Shown here: positions 1-12,176 of the stretch, one piece after another
Numbering within the stretch: position 1 is the stretch's first letter
How the letters are laid out: each line of letters opens with the position of its first letter
Source of the DNA: Bufo bufo
Lineage: Eukaryota > Chordata > Amphibia > Anura > Bufonidae
Reading direction: 5' to 3'
NCBI RefSeq assembly: GCF_905171765.1
Contig: NC_053390.1
Location: 514,934,852 to 514,998,851 of the forward strand
DNA: 64,000 nt
The notes under the pieces: generated by a model
The model's database searches: none
What the model saw: the letters and a program-made list of their open reading frames with translations, nothing else
Told to the model about the DNA's origin: nothing
Program-made: the position numbers and the translations under genes

Positions 1-670
1 AACATTGCATCAATAAAACATTGTATGCTGAAGTTGAATTTCCAGAACAAATACTCAATGTATGAAGTCATAATTTTTTACTTATAAAAATACATACTTG
101 TTTTGGCTAAATGTAAATGTTCATTTTAATAAGAAAAGAGTGATATAGCACTATTTGATCATAAAGAGTTGTTTTATATTCCCTTTGCACGTGATGCAGG
201 ATGAACAATCGAGTAACTAGTAGATGGAGCAATCTATATGAAACTAAATATGGATTATATTCAATTAAATAAGAACCTTATGTAGCTGCAAACAGATTGT
301 TCTAGAACACTGGGAGAACTAGGGATTTCAACACTTTGTATGATCCAAATACAATACATTATGAAAAGCATCTACTTTACATCATCATAGATATACAGTA
401 TAATACAGATATTAAAGATATCAAGTATCCACTCAGGACCAAGTGAGTATATTTCTTTAATAAATCATGAAGCTTTAGAGAAGCTTAGCTAAAATATATA
501 CTAAATGTACTCTAAAATATGAAAACAATTTATTCTTATAAATATTAATACTTGAACTTACAGAGCAGCAGTACTTCTAAGTTTTCTAAAATTTAGCATT
601 CTTTAACATGCATACAATTTTTGTAATGAATTGTGTCAGTACTACCCATAGCAACTATCAGATTCAATTT
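1..670. other. AT-rich sequence without a recognisable gene
   Basis: I see no convincing reading frame, RNA gene or repeat family here. The stretch is strongly AT-rich and ends at the TTA duplication that marks the first MITE. Confidence 0.6.
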
Positions 671-673
671 TTA

Positions 674-1136
674 GGCCCCTTTCACATGAGCGAGTTTTCC
701 TGCGCGGGTGCAATGCGTGATGTAGACGCATAGCACCTTCACTGAATCCTGACCCATTAATTTCAATGTGTCTGTGTACATTCTTTTAGCGTGTACATGA
801 GCGTGAAAAACGCAGCAAGTTCTATATTCTGCGTTTTTCATGCAGCCCTGGCCACATAGAAGTGAATGGGGCTGCGTGAAAAACGCATTGCATCCGGAAG
901 CAAGTGCGGATGCAATGCATTTTTCACTGATGGTTGCTAAGAGATGTTGTTTGTAAACCTTTAGTTTTTTATCACGCGCATAAAAAACACATCAAAACGC
1001 ATTGCACTCGCGTGGAACAATCTGAACGCAATTGCAGACAAAACTGAGTGAACTTGCTTGCAAAATGGTACGAGTTTCACTGAACGCACTATGAACGCAT
1101 CCGCACCTAATCCGTCACGCTTGTGTGAAAGAGGCC
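674..1136. mobile_element. Palindromic MITE 1, TTA target duplication (PIF/Harbinger-like)
   Basis: The ends are inverted copies of each other (GGCCCCTTTCACATGAGCG at the left, a tail ending TGTGAAAGAGGCC at the right) and are flanked by TTA at 671-673 and 1137-1139. A 3-bp TWA duplication is typical of PIF/Harbinger elements. There is no coding sequence. The interior is rich in TGCGTTTTTCACGC-like palindromic words. Related copies occupy 1211-2017 and 2021-2320. Confidence 0.7.
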
Positions 1137-1210
1137 TTACAGTTCTGGAATGTATTGGATAACACTGGCAGCATTATGCCAGTGTTATCCAATACATTCC
1201 AGAACTGTAA
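1137..1210. repeat. Near-perfect 34-bp-arm palindrome between two MITEs
   Basis: The arms 1137-1170 and 1177-1210 are exact reverse complements around a 6-base spacer. The outer ends, TTA and TAA, double as the target duplications of the neighbouring MITEs. It could be a tiny MITE of its own, since the same type of hairpin recurs in frog DNA as I remember it, or a hairpin-type junction product. It is non-coding. Confidence 0.8.
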
Positions 1211-2017
1211 GGCCCCTGTCACACGGGCGAGTTTTCTGCGTGGGTGCAATGCGTGAGTTGAACGCATTGCACCCGCACTGAATCCGGACCCATTCACTTC
1301 AATGGGACTGTGCAGATGAGCAGTGATTTTCACGCTTCACTTGTGCGTTGCGTGAAAATCGCAGCATGCTCTATATTCTGTGTTTTTCATGTAACTCAGG
1401 CCCCATAGAAATGAATGGGGATGCGTGAAAATCGCAGGCATCCCCAAGCAAGTGCGGATACAGTGCAATTTTAACGCATGCTATGAGATGATAGGGATGA
1501 AAGCAACCCCAGACCGAAGATTTCTATCTTCATTCGGCAGGATCTGTGCTGACGTCACCACGCTCACCACGTGGTGAGGGCGATTACGTCAAAGGTCCTT
1601 TTGCAGGTCCTGAAAGAAGAAGCAAGAAGACTATGCCAGCTGCGCGATCAAGTGGATGAGGAGAGTTATTATTTTTTTTTTAACCCCTCAATCCATATTT
1701 TAGTAAGCATTCTGTATTTAGAATGCTATTATTTTCCCTTATAACCATGTTATAAGGGAAAATAATAAAATGAATAGAACACCTAACCCAAACCCGAACT
1801 TCAGTGAAAAGGTCCGGGTTCGGGACTGGGTACCACATTCAGTTTTTTCTCACGCGCTTGCAAAACACATTACACTCGCGCGGAAAAAAACGGAACATCG
1901 GCACGCAATCACAGTCAAAACTGACTGACTGCAATTGCGTGCCTACTCGCATGTTTTTCCTGCAATGCACACGCGACACATCCGGAGCAAATCCGGGACG
2001 CCCGTGTGAAAGAGGCC
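1211..2017. mobile_element. MITE 2 of the same family, TAA-flanked
   Basis: It starts GGCCCCTGTCACACGGGCG immediately after TAA (1208-1210) and ends GTGTGAAAGAGGCC immediately before TAA (2018-2020). It is longer than its neighbours because the middle (about 1500-1830) holds unrelated sequence, including the small hairpin at 1727-1767. No coding potential is visible. Confidence 0.65.
1727..1767. repeat. 19-bp-arm hairpin
   Basis: The arms 1727-1745 and 1749-1767 are exact reverse complements with a 3-base loop. It lies inside MITE 2 and may be another miniature foldback insertion. Confidence 0.75.
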
Positions 2018-2020
2018 TAA

Positions 2021-2320
2021 GGCCTCTTTCACACAAGCGTGATGGATTAGGTCCGGATGCGTTCAGTGAAACTCGCACCATTTTGCAAGCAAGTTCAGTT
2101 AGTTTTGTCTGCGATTGCGTTCAGTTGTTCAGTTTTTGGGTGCAATGTGTTTTTATGCGTTTTTCACGCGCGTGATAAAAAACTGAAGGTTTACAAACAA
2201 CATCTCTTAGCAACCATCAGTGAACAACGCAGACAAAACTGACTGAACTTGCTTGCAAAATGGTGAGAGTTTCACTGAACGCAACCGGACCTAATCTGTC
2301 ACGCTCGTGTGAAAGGGGCC
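2021..2320. mobile_element. MITE 3 of the same family
   Basis: It begins GGCCTCTTTCACACAAGCG directly after the TAA at 2018-2020 and ends GTGTGAAAGGGGCC at 2320. The next bases (TATAGGATCG) align with TAAGGGATCG near the end of the Gypsy LTR copy at 25508. MITE 3 may therefore have inserted at a TAA inside that LTR. Confidence 0.65.
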
Positions 2321-3025
2321 TATAGGATCGCTCTCTCTCTCTCTCAGGGGGTCGCAATCACAGACTTCTCCTCTGACAACGGGTTCAAGTCCAAAAGGTG
2401 CTTTATTTTGGCACATCAGCACCATCACACACATAACATCGAAAATAAACACCTGCCCATCTGGGCTCTACCTAATACAGGTGTTGTCTCTACATCACCT
2501 ATAGAGAGCTGTTCACACACAGGATTAGATCCAGCTTCCTCAGCCATATATGGTCCAGCAGCCTCCAGGCTGTGACCACACCAGCACCCTTGGGGGAGAT
2601 GGTCCACAAGTTCCACCGACAATGACCGTGAGACCATCTTTCCGTAGGCATCTCTGGTCCCCCCAAACTTCAGGCTTTACAAATCCTCGTGGCCCCTAGG
2701 CCCTCCTGGCTGAGACCATACAGAGCCCCTCAGGCTTCCTCAGCCTTTATTTCTCCTCAGTCATACACATAGGGTTGTTTTATTCCTCCTTGATTACAGC
2801 AGCAGGCATCACCTGCAATCACCTCCGGCAAAAGACAATACATGTAGTGGAAGGGTGTGGACTGGCAGATCCCACTGCCAAACCTATCCCCCAGTCCACA
2901 TTAAATCCAGCCCAGAACGACATCTAGACAAAACTGGCTCAGCAAACTACACTTTTCTGAAACCACTGCAGCTTTCAGTTATCTCACCCAGCTATACACA
3001 CCTCCCAGCACTTATACTGTACACA
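2321..3025 (-). mobile_element. Gypsy-type LTR, copy 1 (3' LTR of a minus-strand element)
   Basis: This segment is homologous along its length to 25508-26529. Its right boundary (TACTGTACACA on the plus strand, TGTGTACAGTA on minus) is the expected TG start of an LTR. A polyadenylation-like AATAAA lies on the minus strand near 2400. To its right come a purine tract on the minus strand (3026-3050) and protease-like coding sequence, so it is best read as the 3' LTR. The left end is replaced by the MITE array. Confidence 0.65.
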
Positions 3026-3050
3026 TATCCCCCCCCCCCTCTTCTTCAGA
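3026..3050 (-). other. Polypurine tract of Gypsy copy 1
   Basis: Read on the minus strand this is CTGAAGAAGAGGGG followed by more G residues and ATA, directly abutting the LTR start. That is the position and composition of the plus-strand primer in LTR retrotransposons. Confidence 0.55.
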
Positions 3051-3717
3051 CTGGAGGTCTGAGCATTTTTCCACATCGCACCATTTCCTCAGGAAGATGT
3101 GTCCAGTGTCACACTTTTGCCTTTATTCTGCCACACCTAAGCCAGCAGAGCTCGGTTTGTCACAAAAATCTGCTTTGTGCCCCACAACCAGTATTTTATG
3201 GGAGTCAGCCTTCTGTTCAGGTGCATGACTGGCTGTTTACCTAGAACAGACTTTGGGCTGTGAACCGCCTCTTCTGCTTTCTCAGTGGGAATTGGTTTTA
3301 ACACATTCCCAATCTCACTATGTGTGGCCACCAATGATTCCCGGTCCTTCCAGTACTCAATCCGGTTCATGTCATGAACCCACCCAGGCACTCCTTCACA
3401 CCTCGTATGTCACATTACCTTCGTCAACACTGCACATGAGCTCAAAATTCATAGAACCCTGTGGAAACTGCTTATCTGCATCTGGTTCTTGTGGTACACC
3501 TTCTAGCACTGCCACACTTTCCTGCACATTTTCCACAGGGGGTTCCCTCAGCTGTGTGCGACCAACATTTTCAATCTGCATTGTCAAATCACATACATTT
3601 TTACCAGCAGGGGAGCTTCCTCATATTTGACATAACTCCACATTTTCTTTATGCATTTCAATTAATTTGACATGTTCATTTTGCACCTTATCTGCACCAT
3701 TGTTTTCAATGGTCACT
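3051..3717 (-). pseudogene. Gypsy internal region, decayed
   Basis: Open minus-strand pieces (for example 3396-3587) continue the same element as the protease remnant at 4291-5051, from which they are separated by a LINE tail. I see no diagnostic motif in this stretch and several stop codons. It is assigned by position between the protease remnant and the polypurine tract only. Confidence 0.4.
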
Positions 3718-4290
3718 TTACATAGTAACATACATAGTAACATAGTATATAAGGCCGAAAAAGACATTTGTCCATCCAGTTCGGCCTGTTATCCTGCAAG
3801 TTGATCCAGAGGAAAGAAAAAAAAAAAGTGAGGTAGAAGCCAATTTTCCCCACTTAAGGAGAAAAAAATTCCTTCCCGACTCCATTCAGGCAATCAGATA
3901 ACTCCCTGGATCAACGTCCCCTCTCTAGTAGCTATAGCCTATAATATTATTACGCTCCAGAAATACATCCAGGCCCCTCTTGAATTCCTTTATTGTACTC
4001 ACCATCACCACCTCCTCAGGCAGAGAGTTCCATAGTCTCACTGCTCTTACTATAAAGAATCCTCTTCTATGTTTGTGTACAAACCTTCTTTCCTCCAGAC
4101 GCAGAGGATGTCCCCTTGTCACAGTCACAGTCCTGGGGATAAATAGATGATGGGAGAGATCTCTGTACTGACCCATGATATATTTATACACAGTAATTGA
4201 ATCTCCCCTCAGTCGTCTTTTTTCTAAAGTGAATAACCCTAATTTTGATAATCTTTCAGGGTACTGTAGTTACTTAAACCAATTTGTATA
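3718..4290 (-). mobile_element. LINE 3' end with ACTATGT tail
   Basis: On the minus strand the segment carries the end of a reverse-transcriptase ORF (3925-4191) and finishes in repeats of ACTATGTT (3718-3750), the kind of short tandem tail seen at LINE 3' ends. The coding end has the motif RLWNSLPEEVV, characteristic of the C-terminal region of CR1/Rex1/L2-like proteins. It interrupts the Gypsy remnant. The exact clade is uncertain. Confidence 0.55.
3925..4191 (-). pseudogene. LINE ORF2 C-terminal fragment (WNSLPEEVV motif)
   Basis: Eighty-eight codons survive. The segment around residues 50-62 reads RAVRLWNSLPEEVV, followed by an FKRGLDVFL-like end, matching the conserved tail of non-LTR reverse transcriptases in which a basic, Trp-containing block precedes the stop. 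No polymerase or endonuclease motif is left. It is a 5'-truncated insertion, the usual fate of LINE copies. Confidence 0.55.
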
Positions 4291-5051
4291 CTGTGCATCT
4301 CCCTTACACCTTCATTTAAATGGATAGGTACAGGTTCTGCAGGAGTTTCGTCACTTGCTGCAGAAGTGTCTCCTCTTCCCCACAACTTCCAGAACAAAGG
4401 GAAAATCACGACCCACCATTACATCATACGTGAGCCTTTTTGCAACACCCAGTTCATAAGTCCCAGTTCCCACTGGAGTCTCACACACAGCGAGAGCCAC
4501 TGGATAGTCTTTTATATCCCATGTATGTCCAGCACTCTTAGCTTTTTGTCCAACACATAGTCCCCAGCTACCAAGCTGGCATGTACCAGGCTCACCTGGC
4601 TCACTGCGTCCAACAAAACTTGGACGGGACTGCCATTTATGACAATGTCACACACTTTTGACGCAGTCTCTAGTCCTGGTGTCTTAACACCTACCTGCTC
4701 GGCACATAGCGACTGCCGCCGGTTCACACCACAGTTCACGGCTTCTGAGGTAGTAAGGCACTGGTCAGCAACATGCCGAACCTCCAGAGCCTTGCTCACT
4801 ATCCCATTTTCCATCACACACACCATAACAGGAACGCTGTTACCCACAGATATCGCGGGTTCGGCGCTCCCAAGTGCTATACGCACATCTCCACAGCGGT
4901 CATCATCCTTCTCCGGGATGTTAGGAACCTCCAGCCCTTGGTTCCTGGTCGCACGATCACATTCAGGCTCTTCAGTGCAGTGGTTGCTAGTGAGGACGAA
5001 AATCTGCTGGGACAGTTCGCGAACGCGATCAAATGTTCGGGTCCCATTCAT
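4291..5051 (-). pseudogene. Gypsy aspartic protease/gag remnant
   Basis: The minus strand encodes a protein whose C-terminal part (about residues 133-179 of the open segment 4512-5051) resembles a retrotransposon protease: a VCDIVINGSPVQVLLD strand followed by QVSLV. The catalytic D-T/S-G triplet reads D-A-V, so the enzyme would be dead. Beyond a stop, another frame carries an FPLFWKLWGRGDTS-like segment, which also occurs in the fragment at 17706-17940 and shows that both belong to one family. Frameshifts and stops are present, and the LINE tail at 3718 splits it. Confidence 0.5.
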
Positions 5052-5290
5052 TTTAATGGCAGGCGAACCTGAAAAACCTCCAGGTCATATTTGCAGCCAT
5101 AAAATACTTACTAGATGTGCACACATAGTCCCACAACATAGACACTGACATACCAGAAGTATTAAGCAAATCTGCGATCTACAAGCATTATTTTTTTATA
5201 TGCGAAATTTTAGCGAAGTATTAATCGCAAGAGCACATGCGCTAGAAAGGCGTGGCCTACAGCAACTGGTTTGCACCGACTAGAAATTAC
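5017..5290. repeat. Fragment of foldback family related to 14995-16658
   Basis: It contains TTCGCGAACGCGATCAAATG and GGTCCCATTCATTTTAATGG, followed by CCTGAAAAACCT. The same words appear, inverted, near 16500-16640. It directly precedes the Myb-like exon 1, so the Myb-like gene may have travelled in an element with this type of end. Confidence 0.5.
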
Positions 5291-5347
5291 ATGGATGCGA
5301 TGGTTGGAACCAAGTTCAGCGACAAAGAGGAAGAACTCCTGGTGACT
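5291..5347 (+). CDS. Myb-like relic, exon 1
   Basis: It starts at ATG and encodes 19 residues, MDAMVGTKFSDKEEELLVT, ending in phase 0 at a consensus donor (GTAAGT, 5348-5353). The FSDKEEELL motif is how many Myb/SANT-like domains begin. Confidence 0.5.
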
Positions 5348-5932
5348 GTAAGTAATCTTACATTAAAGTAGTGTATTTGATTACATTTCACCTGCATGTC
5401 TGAACAATCGCTTTATATGCATAAAGAGTGTTATAAAATAATCGCCAGTGCGACCTCCTGCGATTCTAATTTTTCTTAAGTGCACTCAGGGGGCACATTT
5501 TATAAGGTCTCACTAGATATTAGTGATTGTTGCAGTAAGTATTCCTGTGACATCACACCCACTATGTTAGTAGCATATTTGTATGGAAAGCAGAGAAATA
5601 TATTTCTCATGCACATTGCACATCCATTGTCATGCCGCACACTATATACCACACACACACACACTATATACCGCACACACAGAGTCTATAGATTATAATT
5701 TGTGTCCTGTTGGTCAGGACTCAGGAGAAGCTTTCTTTGTCAGACCGCCAGTATTTGCTGGTTCACTTAGAGTTACACAGGGTGCATCCCAGGGAGGCGA
5801 ACCAGCTGTACACCCCATACCGTACCGTCACTTCACTAGACAGGTACATCTCTACTCAGCTGGACAATATCTGATAGCTCAGACCCCACCCACATACAGT
5901 TGTAATACAATCCCATCTTCTAACCATAACAG
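5348..5932 (+). other. Intron 1, left part, resembling repeat at 58160-58620
   Basis: This is non-coding. Bases 5400-5580 share words and order with 58380-58540 (TTTATATGCA, GGTCT-ACTA, TTAGxGATTG, TGTGACATCACA), so this intron sequence belongs to a dispersed repeat. A CACACA tract lies at 5649-5685. Confidence 0.45.
5649..5685. repeat. CA-rich microsatellite
   Basis: Interrupted (CA)n: ACCACACACACACACAC, ACTATATACCG, CACACACA. Confidence 0.8.
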
Positions 5933-5935
5933 TAA

Positions 5936-6244
5936 GGCCGCATGCACACGGGTGTGTTTTTTCACAACTACGGACCGTAAAAACCCAGGCTGCTGTCCTG
6001 CAGAGTGGACTCACAGCGTCATTGGTTGCTAACTCGCTATGACGCCTTGCGCTTCTTGCCGCCACCACTGTACAGTAATACACTTGTATAGATCATACAA
6101 GTGTATCACAGTACAGCGGTGGTGGCCGGAGGAGCACGATGTCATAGCAATCAATGACGCTGTGCGCTCGTACACTCTGCAGGACGGCAGGATGGGTTTG
6201 TACGGTCCGTAGTTGTGAAAAAACACGCCCGTGTGCAGGCGGCC
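5936..6244. mobile_element. Foldback MITE with TAA duplication in intron 1
   Basis: The left end GGCCGCATGCACACGGGTG and the right end, which is its approximate reverse complement finishing GTGTGCAGGCGGCC, are flanked by TAA at 5933-5935 and 6245-6247. The two halves are inverted copies of each other around about 6095 (TACAAGTGTATT/ATACACTTGTA). This is typical of PIF/Harbinger-type MITEs. Confidence 0.7.
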
Positions 6245-6363
6245 TAAATGTTATATTTCCACTTCAAAGACTTAAATACTTTTTGCAGTTTACTTTAGTA
6301 AATTATTTTCAATACTATTATTGTTAAAAATTGGGATTATATGCTTGCATTTTTATCTTGCAG

Positions 6364-6564
6364 CGGATGTTGGGGCGGGGATACGACCGCACCCGGCCCC
6401 ACGTTGAGATGCAGCGGATTGTGCGGGAGCTGGCATTTGAGATCTGCCGCAAAACGGGTCTCAAACACCACAGTCTGGCCATCATTAAAAAATGGTCAGA
6501 CATGAAGCGCAGACACCCCCGGTTTATAAAAATAATCCGGGACGAAAAATGCAAAAATGCCCAG
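6364..6564 (+). CDS. Myb-like relic, exon 2 (DNA-binding domain)
   Basis: Sixty-seven codons, phase 0 to phase 0, lie between CTTGCAG and CAG|GTAGAT. They begin RMLGRGYDRTRPHVEM and contain IIKKWSDMKRRHPRF, the Trp-plus-basic third helix expected of a Myb/SANT-like fold. The exon has no stop or frameshift and is clearly better conserved than the surrounding sequence. Confidence 0.55.
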
Positions 6565-6615
6565 GTAGATGCGTAAATAAATTTTGTATGTTTTGCCAAC
6601 ACTCTGTGATGTATA

Positions 6616-7903
<1,288 letters not shown>

Positions 7904-8171
7904 TCTGAACATTCTGTGATTACAGAAGTTCCTATTCCCTCCATTTGGAGAAGGCGATCGGCGGAGGCCGTGGAGGTGGTGGAGATTGAGGAGGAAGAGT
8001 AGGAAGAGTAGGAAGAGGGGGAAGAGGCCGTACCCTCCCAGCCTATTGAGCTACCCCCACCAGATGTGAGGGAAGTGAAGGAGGCGGAGGTGGAAAGTGC
8101 TGGACCCTCCAGCACCACCCCATCTCAGGACTCGGAGGAAGAGGAGGCGATCACCAGCCTCCGCCAGGAGG
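7904..8171 (+). CDS. Myb-like relic, exon 3 (acidic linker)
   Basis: The frame reads SEHSVITEVPIPSIWRRR at the start, then a Glu-rich stretch, then a Ser/Thr-rich segment ending SLRQEG. It holds 89 codons plus one base, and that base joins exon 4's CA to make GCA. Two TAG codons interrupt it at 8000-8002 and 8009-8011, each one base from GAG. The start is chosen because it keeps phase 0 with exon 2. The alternative acceptor ATTACAG at 7919-7925 would break the frame. Confidence 0.45.
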
Positions 8172-9113
8172 GTAAATATGTGCACATAGCAATATGATTA
8201 TGTATCTATATAACATATACATAAACATTAAAAGGGCCAACAATGAGGGGACAACATACACTATAGTAATACAATAAAAGAACACTGGACAATAACTCTT
8301 AAATCTACATTAAAACCATTAACTTAACAAATAAATAATATTAAACTCTATAGAATTATCACTAACCAACAAAATAAAATTATACTGTACTGAAATATCA
8401 CAAACTAATAAACTATATAATCATCATAAATATCACTAATTAACGTATTGAGATTTAAATCGTCATTGTGTATAAAGACTTTAAACAAAAAAAAAAAGGT
8501 AAAAAATAGACAAACAGACATACTGTACTTTGTACCGCCTTGTACATATCGATGTCTCTATAAAAATATCCTATGGTCTAACCCCTCAGGTGAACACTGT
8601 AAAAATAAAAAATAGTAACAATAAAAAAAAATTATAATTTAGTCACCTAACATCACTAAAAGTGCAACACCAAGCTATCAAAAAAGGCATATGCCCCACA
8701 GAATATTACCAATCTGTAATTTCATTCTGCCAAAAATGAGACCCTACCATTACACAATCGCCAAATAAAAATAATAATATGGCTCTCAAACTATGGAGAC
8801 ACTAAAACATGAATTCTTTTTGGTTCAGCAATGCTTTTATTGTGTAAAACAGAAATAACAAAAAAATAAGGAAACATATTAGGTCTTGCCGCATCTGTAA
8901 CAACCAGCTGTATAAAAAATATCATACCAACTAACCCCTCAGGTGGACACCTTTCTAAACAAAAAATTTAAACTCTCCAAAAAGGCATTTTTTGGACAAC
9001 TTTTATCACAAAAAGATGTAATAACAAGTGATCAAAAAGTCATATGCACCACAAAATCAAGGTTTAAAGGTTTAATAAGAATTGCAAATAATGTTCATAT
9101 ATATTTTTTTAAG
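8172..9113. other. Intron 3, AT-rich
   Basis: This is very AT-rich sequence without open frames or recognisable repeats. It ends in a T-run and AAG that serve as the acceptor of exon 4. Confidence 0.5.
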
Positions 9114-9274
9114 CAGTACTGAAGACATTGAAGGCCAAATTGGCCAAAATGCAGAAGGAACACTGCCAGGATATGCGGGCCATTCAGGAGCGGATGAAGG
9201 CCAAGGAGGAGAGGCACCGCCAGGCCATGAAGGGGGTGCAGGAGATGCTCCTGCTATTGGAAAAGTTGCCATAA
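9114..9274 (+). CDS. Myb-like relic, exon 4 (coiled-coil C-terminus)
   Basis: After the split Ala codon it encodes VLKTLKAKLAKMQKEH and continues with regularly spaced Leu/Met/Ile and Lys/Glu to a TAA at 9272-9274. The pattern predicts an amphipathic coiled coil, common at the C-terminus of Myb/SANT-like transposon proteins, where it would mediate oligomerisation. The exon has no stops. Confidence 0.5.
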
Positions 9275-9297
9275 ATTTATTTATTTTTTTCTAATAA

Positions 9298-9642
9298 GTT
9301 ACTGTATTTTTCGCTTTATAAGACGCACCTGATGATAAGACGCACCTAGATTTTTCAGGAGGAAAATAAGAAAAAAAAAAATTGAACCAAAAGGTGTGCT
9401 TTTGGAAGGGTTTTGAACTAATGGTGTGCTTTTGGAGGGGTTTTGAACTAATGGTGTGCTTTTGGAGGGGTTTTGAACTAATGGTGGTCTGTGGATGAAG
9501 CACTGTTATGGGGGGACCTGTGGGTGACGCACTGTTATGGGGGGACCTGTGGGTGACGCACTGTTATGGGGGGACCTGTGGGTGACGCACTGTTATGGGG
9601 GGACCTGTGGGTGACGCACTGTTATGGGGGGACCTGTGGGTG
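9298..9642. repeat. TATAAGACGCACC element with two minisatellites
   Basis: The segment starts with a TTTTTCGCTTTATAAGACGCA motif that I recognise as the end of a dispersed non-autonomous element. It contains three copies of a 30-bp unit (GTGTGCTTTTGGAGGGGTTT plus ten bases, about 9393-9484) and five copies of a 29-bp unit (TTATGGGGGGACCTGTGGGT plus nine bases, about 9507-9640). A related element with different internal minisatellites lies at 26536-27490. Confidence 0.6.
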
Positions 9643-10096
9643 ATCACTATGGGAACGCCTCTGTGTTAGAATATACTGTCGGATATGAGTTTCACAATCT
9701 AACTCAAATCCGATGGTATATTCTAACATAGAGGCGTTCCCATGGTGATGGGGACGCTTCAAGTAAAAATATACCATCGGATTGGAGAAAACTACGATCC
9801 TATGGTATATTAACTCCTGACTTTACATTGAAAGTCAATGGGGGACGGATCCGTTTGCAATTGCACCATATTGTGTCAACGTCAAATGGATCCGTCCACA
9901 TTGACTTGCATTACAAGTCAGGACGGATCCGTTTGGCTCCGCACGGCCAGGCGAACACCAAAACGACTTTTTTTTCATGTCTGTGGATCCTCCAAAAATC
10001 AAGGAAGACCCACGGACAAAAAAACGGTCACGGATCACGGACCAACGGAACCCCGTTTTGCGGACCGTGAAAAAATACTGTCGTGTGCATGAGGCC
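9643..10096. mobile_element. Partial copy of the foldback element at 10183-12176
   Basis: It is a direct repeat of 11724-12176, with the same order of motifs from GGGAACGCCTCTGTGTTAGA to the terminal CGTGTGCATGAGGCC, followed by TAA at 10097-10099. Only the right-hand 450 bp are present. Two short internal palindromes carry CCGATGGTATATT. Confidence 0.65.
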
Positions 10097-10182
10097 TAAA
10101 GAAGTAAGTGTCGGCCATTGCAGGCCCCAAAAATTAGGCATTCAACGGACATAAAAGGCCTTTTATGCCGAAGTATTTACCT

Positions 10183-12176
10183 CATGCACACGACCGTTGT
10201 GTGCACCCGTGGCCGTTGTGCCGTTTTCCGTTTTTTTTTCGCAGACCCATTGACTTTCAATGGGTCCGTGGAAAAAAATCGGAAAATGCACCGTTTTGCA
10301 GCCGCATTCGTGATCCGTGTTTCCTGGCCGTGAAAAAAATATGACCTGTCCTATTTTTTTCACGGCCAACGGTTCACGGACCCATTCAAGTCAATGGGTC
10401 CGTGAAAGAACACGGATGCACACAAGATTGGCATCCGTGTCTGTGATCCGTGGCCGTAGGTTAGTTTTTATACAGACGGATCCGAAGATCCGTCTGCATA
10501 AAAGCTTTTTCATAGCTGAGTTTTCACTTCGTGAAAACTCAGAACCGATAGTATATTCTAACACAGAGGCGTTCCCATGGTGATGGGGACGCTTCGGGTT
10601 AGAATATACTAACAGAACTGTGTACATGACTGCCCCCTGCTGCCTGGAAGGTGCTGCCAGGCAGCAGGGGGCAGCCCCCCCCCCTGTAGTTAACACATTG
10701 GTGGCCAGTGTGGCCGGCCCCCCCCCTCCCTCCCCTGTAGTTAACTCATTGGTGGCCAGTGCGGCCGGCCCCCCCCTACCCTGTAGTTAACTCATTGGTG
10801 GCCAGTGGGCCCCCCCCCCCTCCCCTGTAGTTAACTCATTGGTGGCCAGTGGGCCCCCCCCTCCCCTGTAGTTAACTCATTGGTGGCCAGTGCGGCCGGC
10901 CCCCCCCCCCTCCCTCCCCTGTAGTTAACTCATTGGTGGCCAGTGGGCCCCCCCTCCCCTGTAGTTAACTCATTGGTGGCCAGTGGGCCCCCCCTCCCCT
11001 GTAGTTAACTCGTTGGTGGCCAGTGGGCCTTCTCCCCTCCCTCCCCCTCCTAATTAAAATCTCCCCCCTATCATTGGTGGCAGCGGCAGGTCATGTCACT
11101 TACCAGTAGGAGGAGCTCCCGACCGGACGCAGACCATCGCAGCTCGCAGGTAAGTATAATGGTTCTACATATTGCTAAGTAACCATGGCAACAGGGACTG
11201 CAGTAGCGTCCTGGTTGCCATGGTTACCGATCGGAGCCCCAGCGATTAAACTGGGACTCCGATCGGTACACTCCGCTGCCACCAATGATAGGGGGGAGAT
11301 TTTAATTAGGAGGGGGAGGGAGGGGAGAAGGCCCACTGGCCACCAACGAGTTAACTACAGGGGAGGGGGGGGCCCACTGGCCACCAATGAGTTAACTACA
11401 GGGGAGGGGGGGCCCACTGGCCACCAATGAGTTAACTACAGGGGAGGGGGCGGCCGGTCGCACTGGCCACCAATGAGTTAACTACAGGGGAGGGGGGGGC
11501 CTGGCCGCAATGGCCACCAATGAGTTAGCTACAGGGGAGGGGGGGCCCACTGGCCACCAATGAGTTAACTACAGGGGAGGGAGGGGGGGGCCGGCCACAC
11601 TGGCCACCAATGTGTTAACTACAGGGGGGGGGCTGCCCCCTGCTGCCTGGCAGCACCTGCCAGGCAGCAGGGGGCAGTCATGAACACAGTTCTTTTAGTA
11701 TATTCTAACCTGAAGCGTCCCCATCACCATGGGAACGCCTCTGTGTTAGAATATACTGTCGGATTTGAGTTTCACGATGTAACTCAAATCCGATGGTATA
11801 TTCTAACATAGAGGCGTTCCCATGGTGATGGGGACGCTTCAAGTTAAAATATACCATCGGATTGGAGAAAACTCCGATCCGATGGTATATTAACTCCTGA
11901 CTTTACATTGAAAGTCAATGGGGGACGGATCCGTTTGAAATTGCACCATATCGTGTCAACGTCAAATGGATCTGTCCCCATTGACGTGCATTGTAATTCA
12001 GGATGGATCAGTTTGGCTCCGCACGGCCAGGCGGACACCAAAACGACTTTTTTTTCATGTCCGTGGATCCTCCAAAAATCAAGGAAGACCCACGGACGAA
12101 AAAACGGTCACGGATCACGGCAAAACGGAACCCGTTTTTGCGGACCGCAAAAAAATACGGTCGTGTGCATGAGGCC
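10183..12176. mobile_element. Two-kb foldback element with tandem-repeat arms
   Basis: Terminal repeats CCTCATGCACACGACCGT (left) and its reverse complement ending GTGTGCATGAGGCC (right) are flanked by TTA (10180-10182) and TAA (12177-12179). Inside, 10540-11190 and 11190-11760 are inverted copies. The arms consist of about eight tandem copies on the left and seven on the right of a 40-50-bp unit built on CTGTAGTTAACTCATTGGTG. The centre holds a further palindrome with GTAACCATGGCAAC. There is no coding capacity. It behaves as a non-autonomous Harbinger-like foldback inserted in the 3' part of a hAT element. Confidence 0.65.

Noticed and set aside
2331..2345. CT-rich tract as a promoter element
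   Set aside because: It is a short microsatellite within the LTR end and is present in shorter form in the other LTR copy.
8000..8011. The two TAG codons in the Myb-like exon 3 as evidence of suppressed stops
   Set aside because: Both are single changes in a GAG/GAA run, with no readthrough context; simple decay is the more likely explanation.
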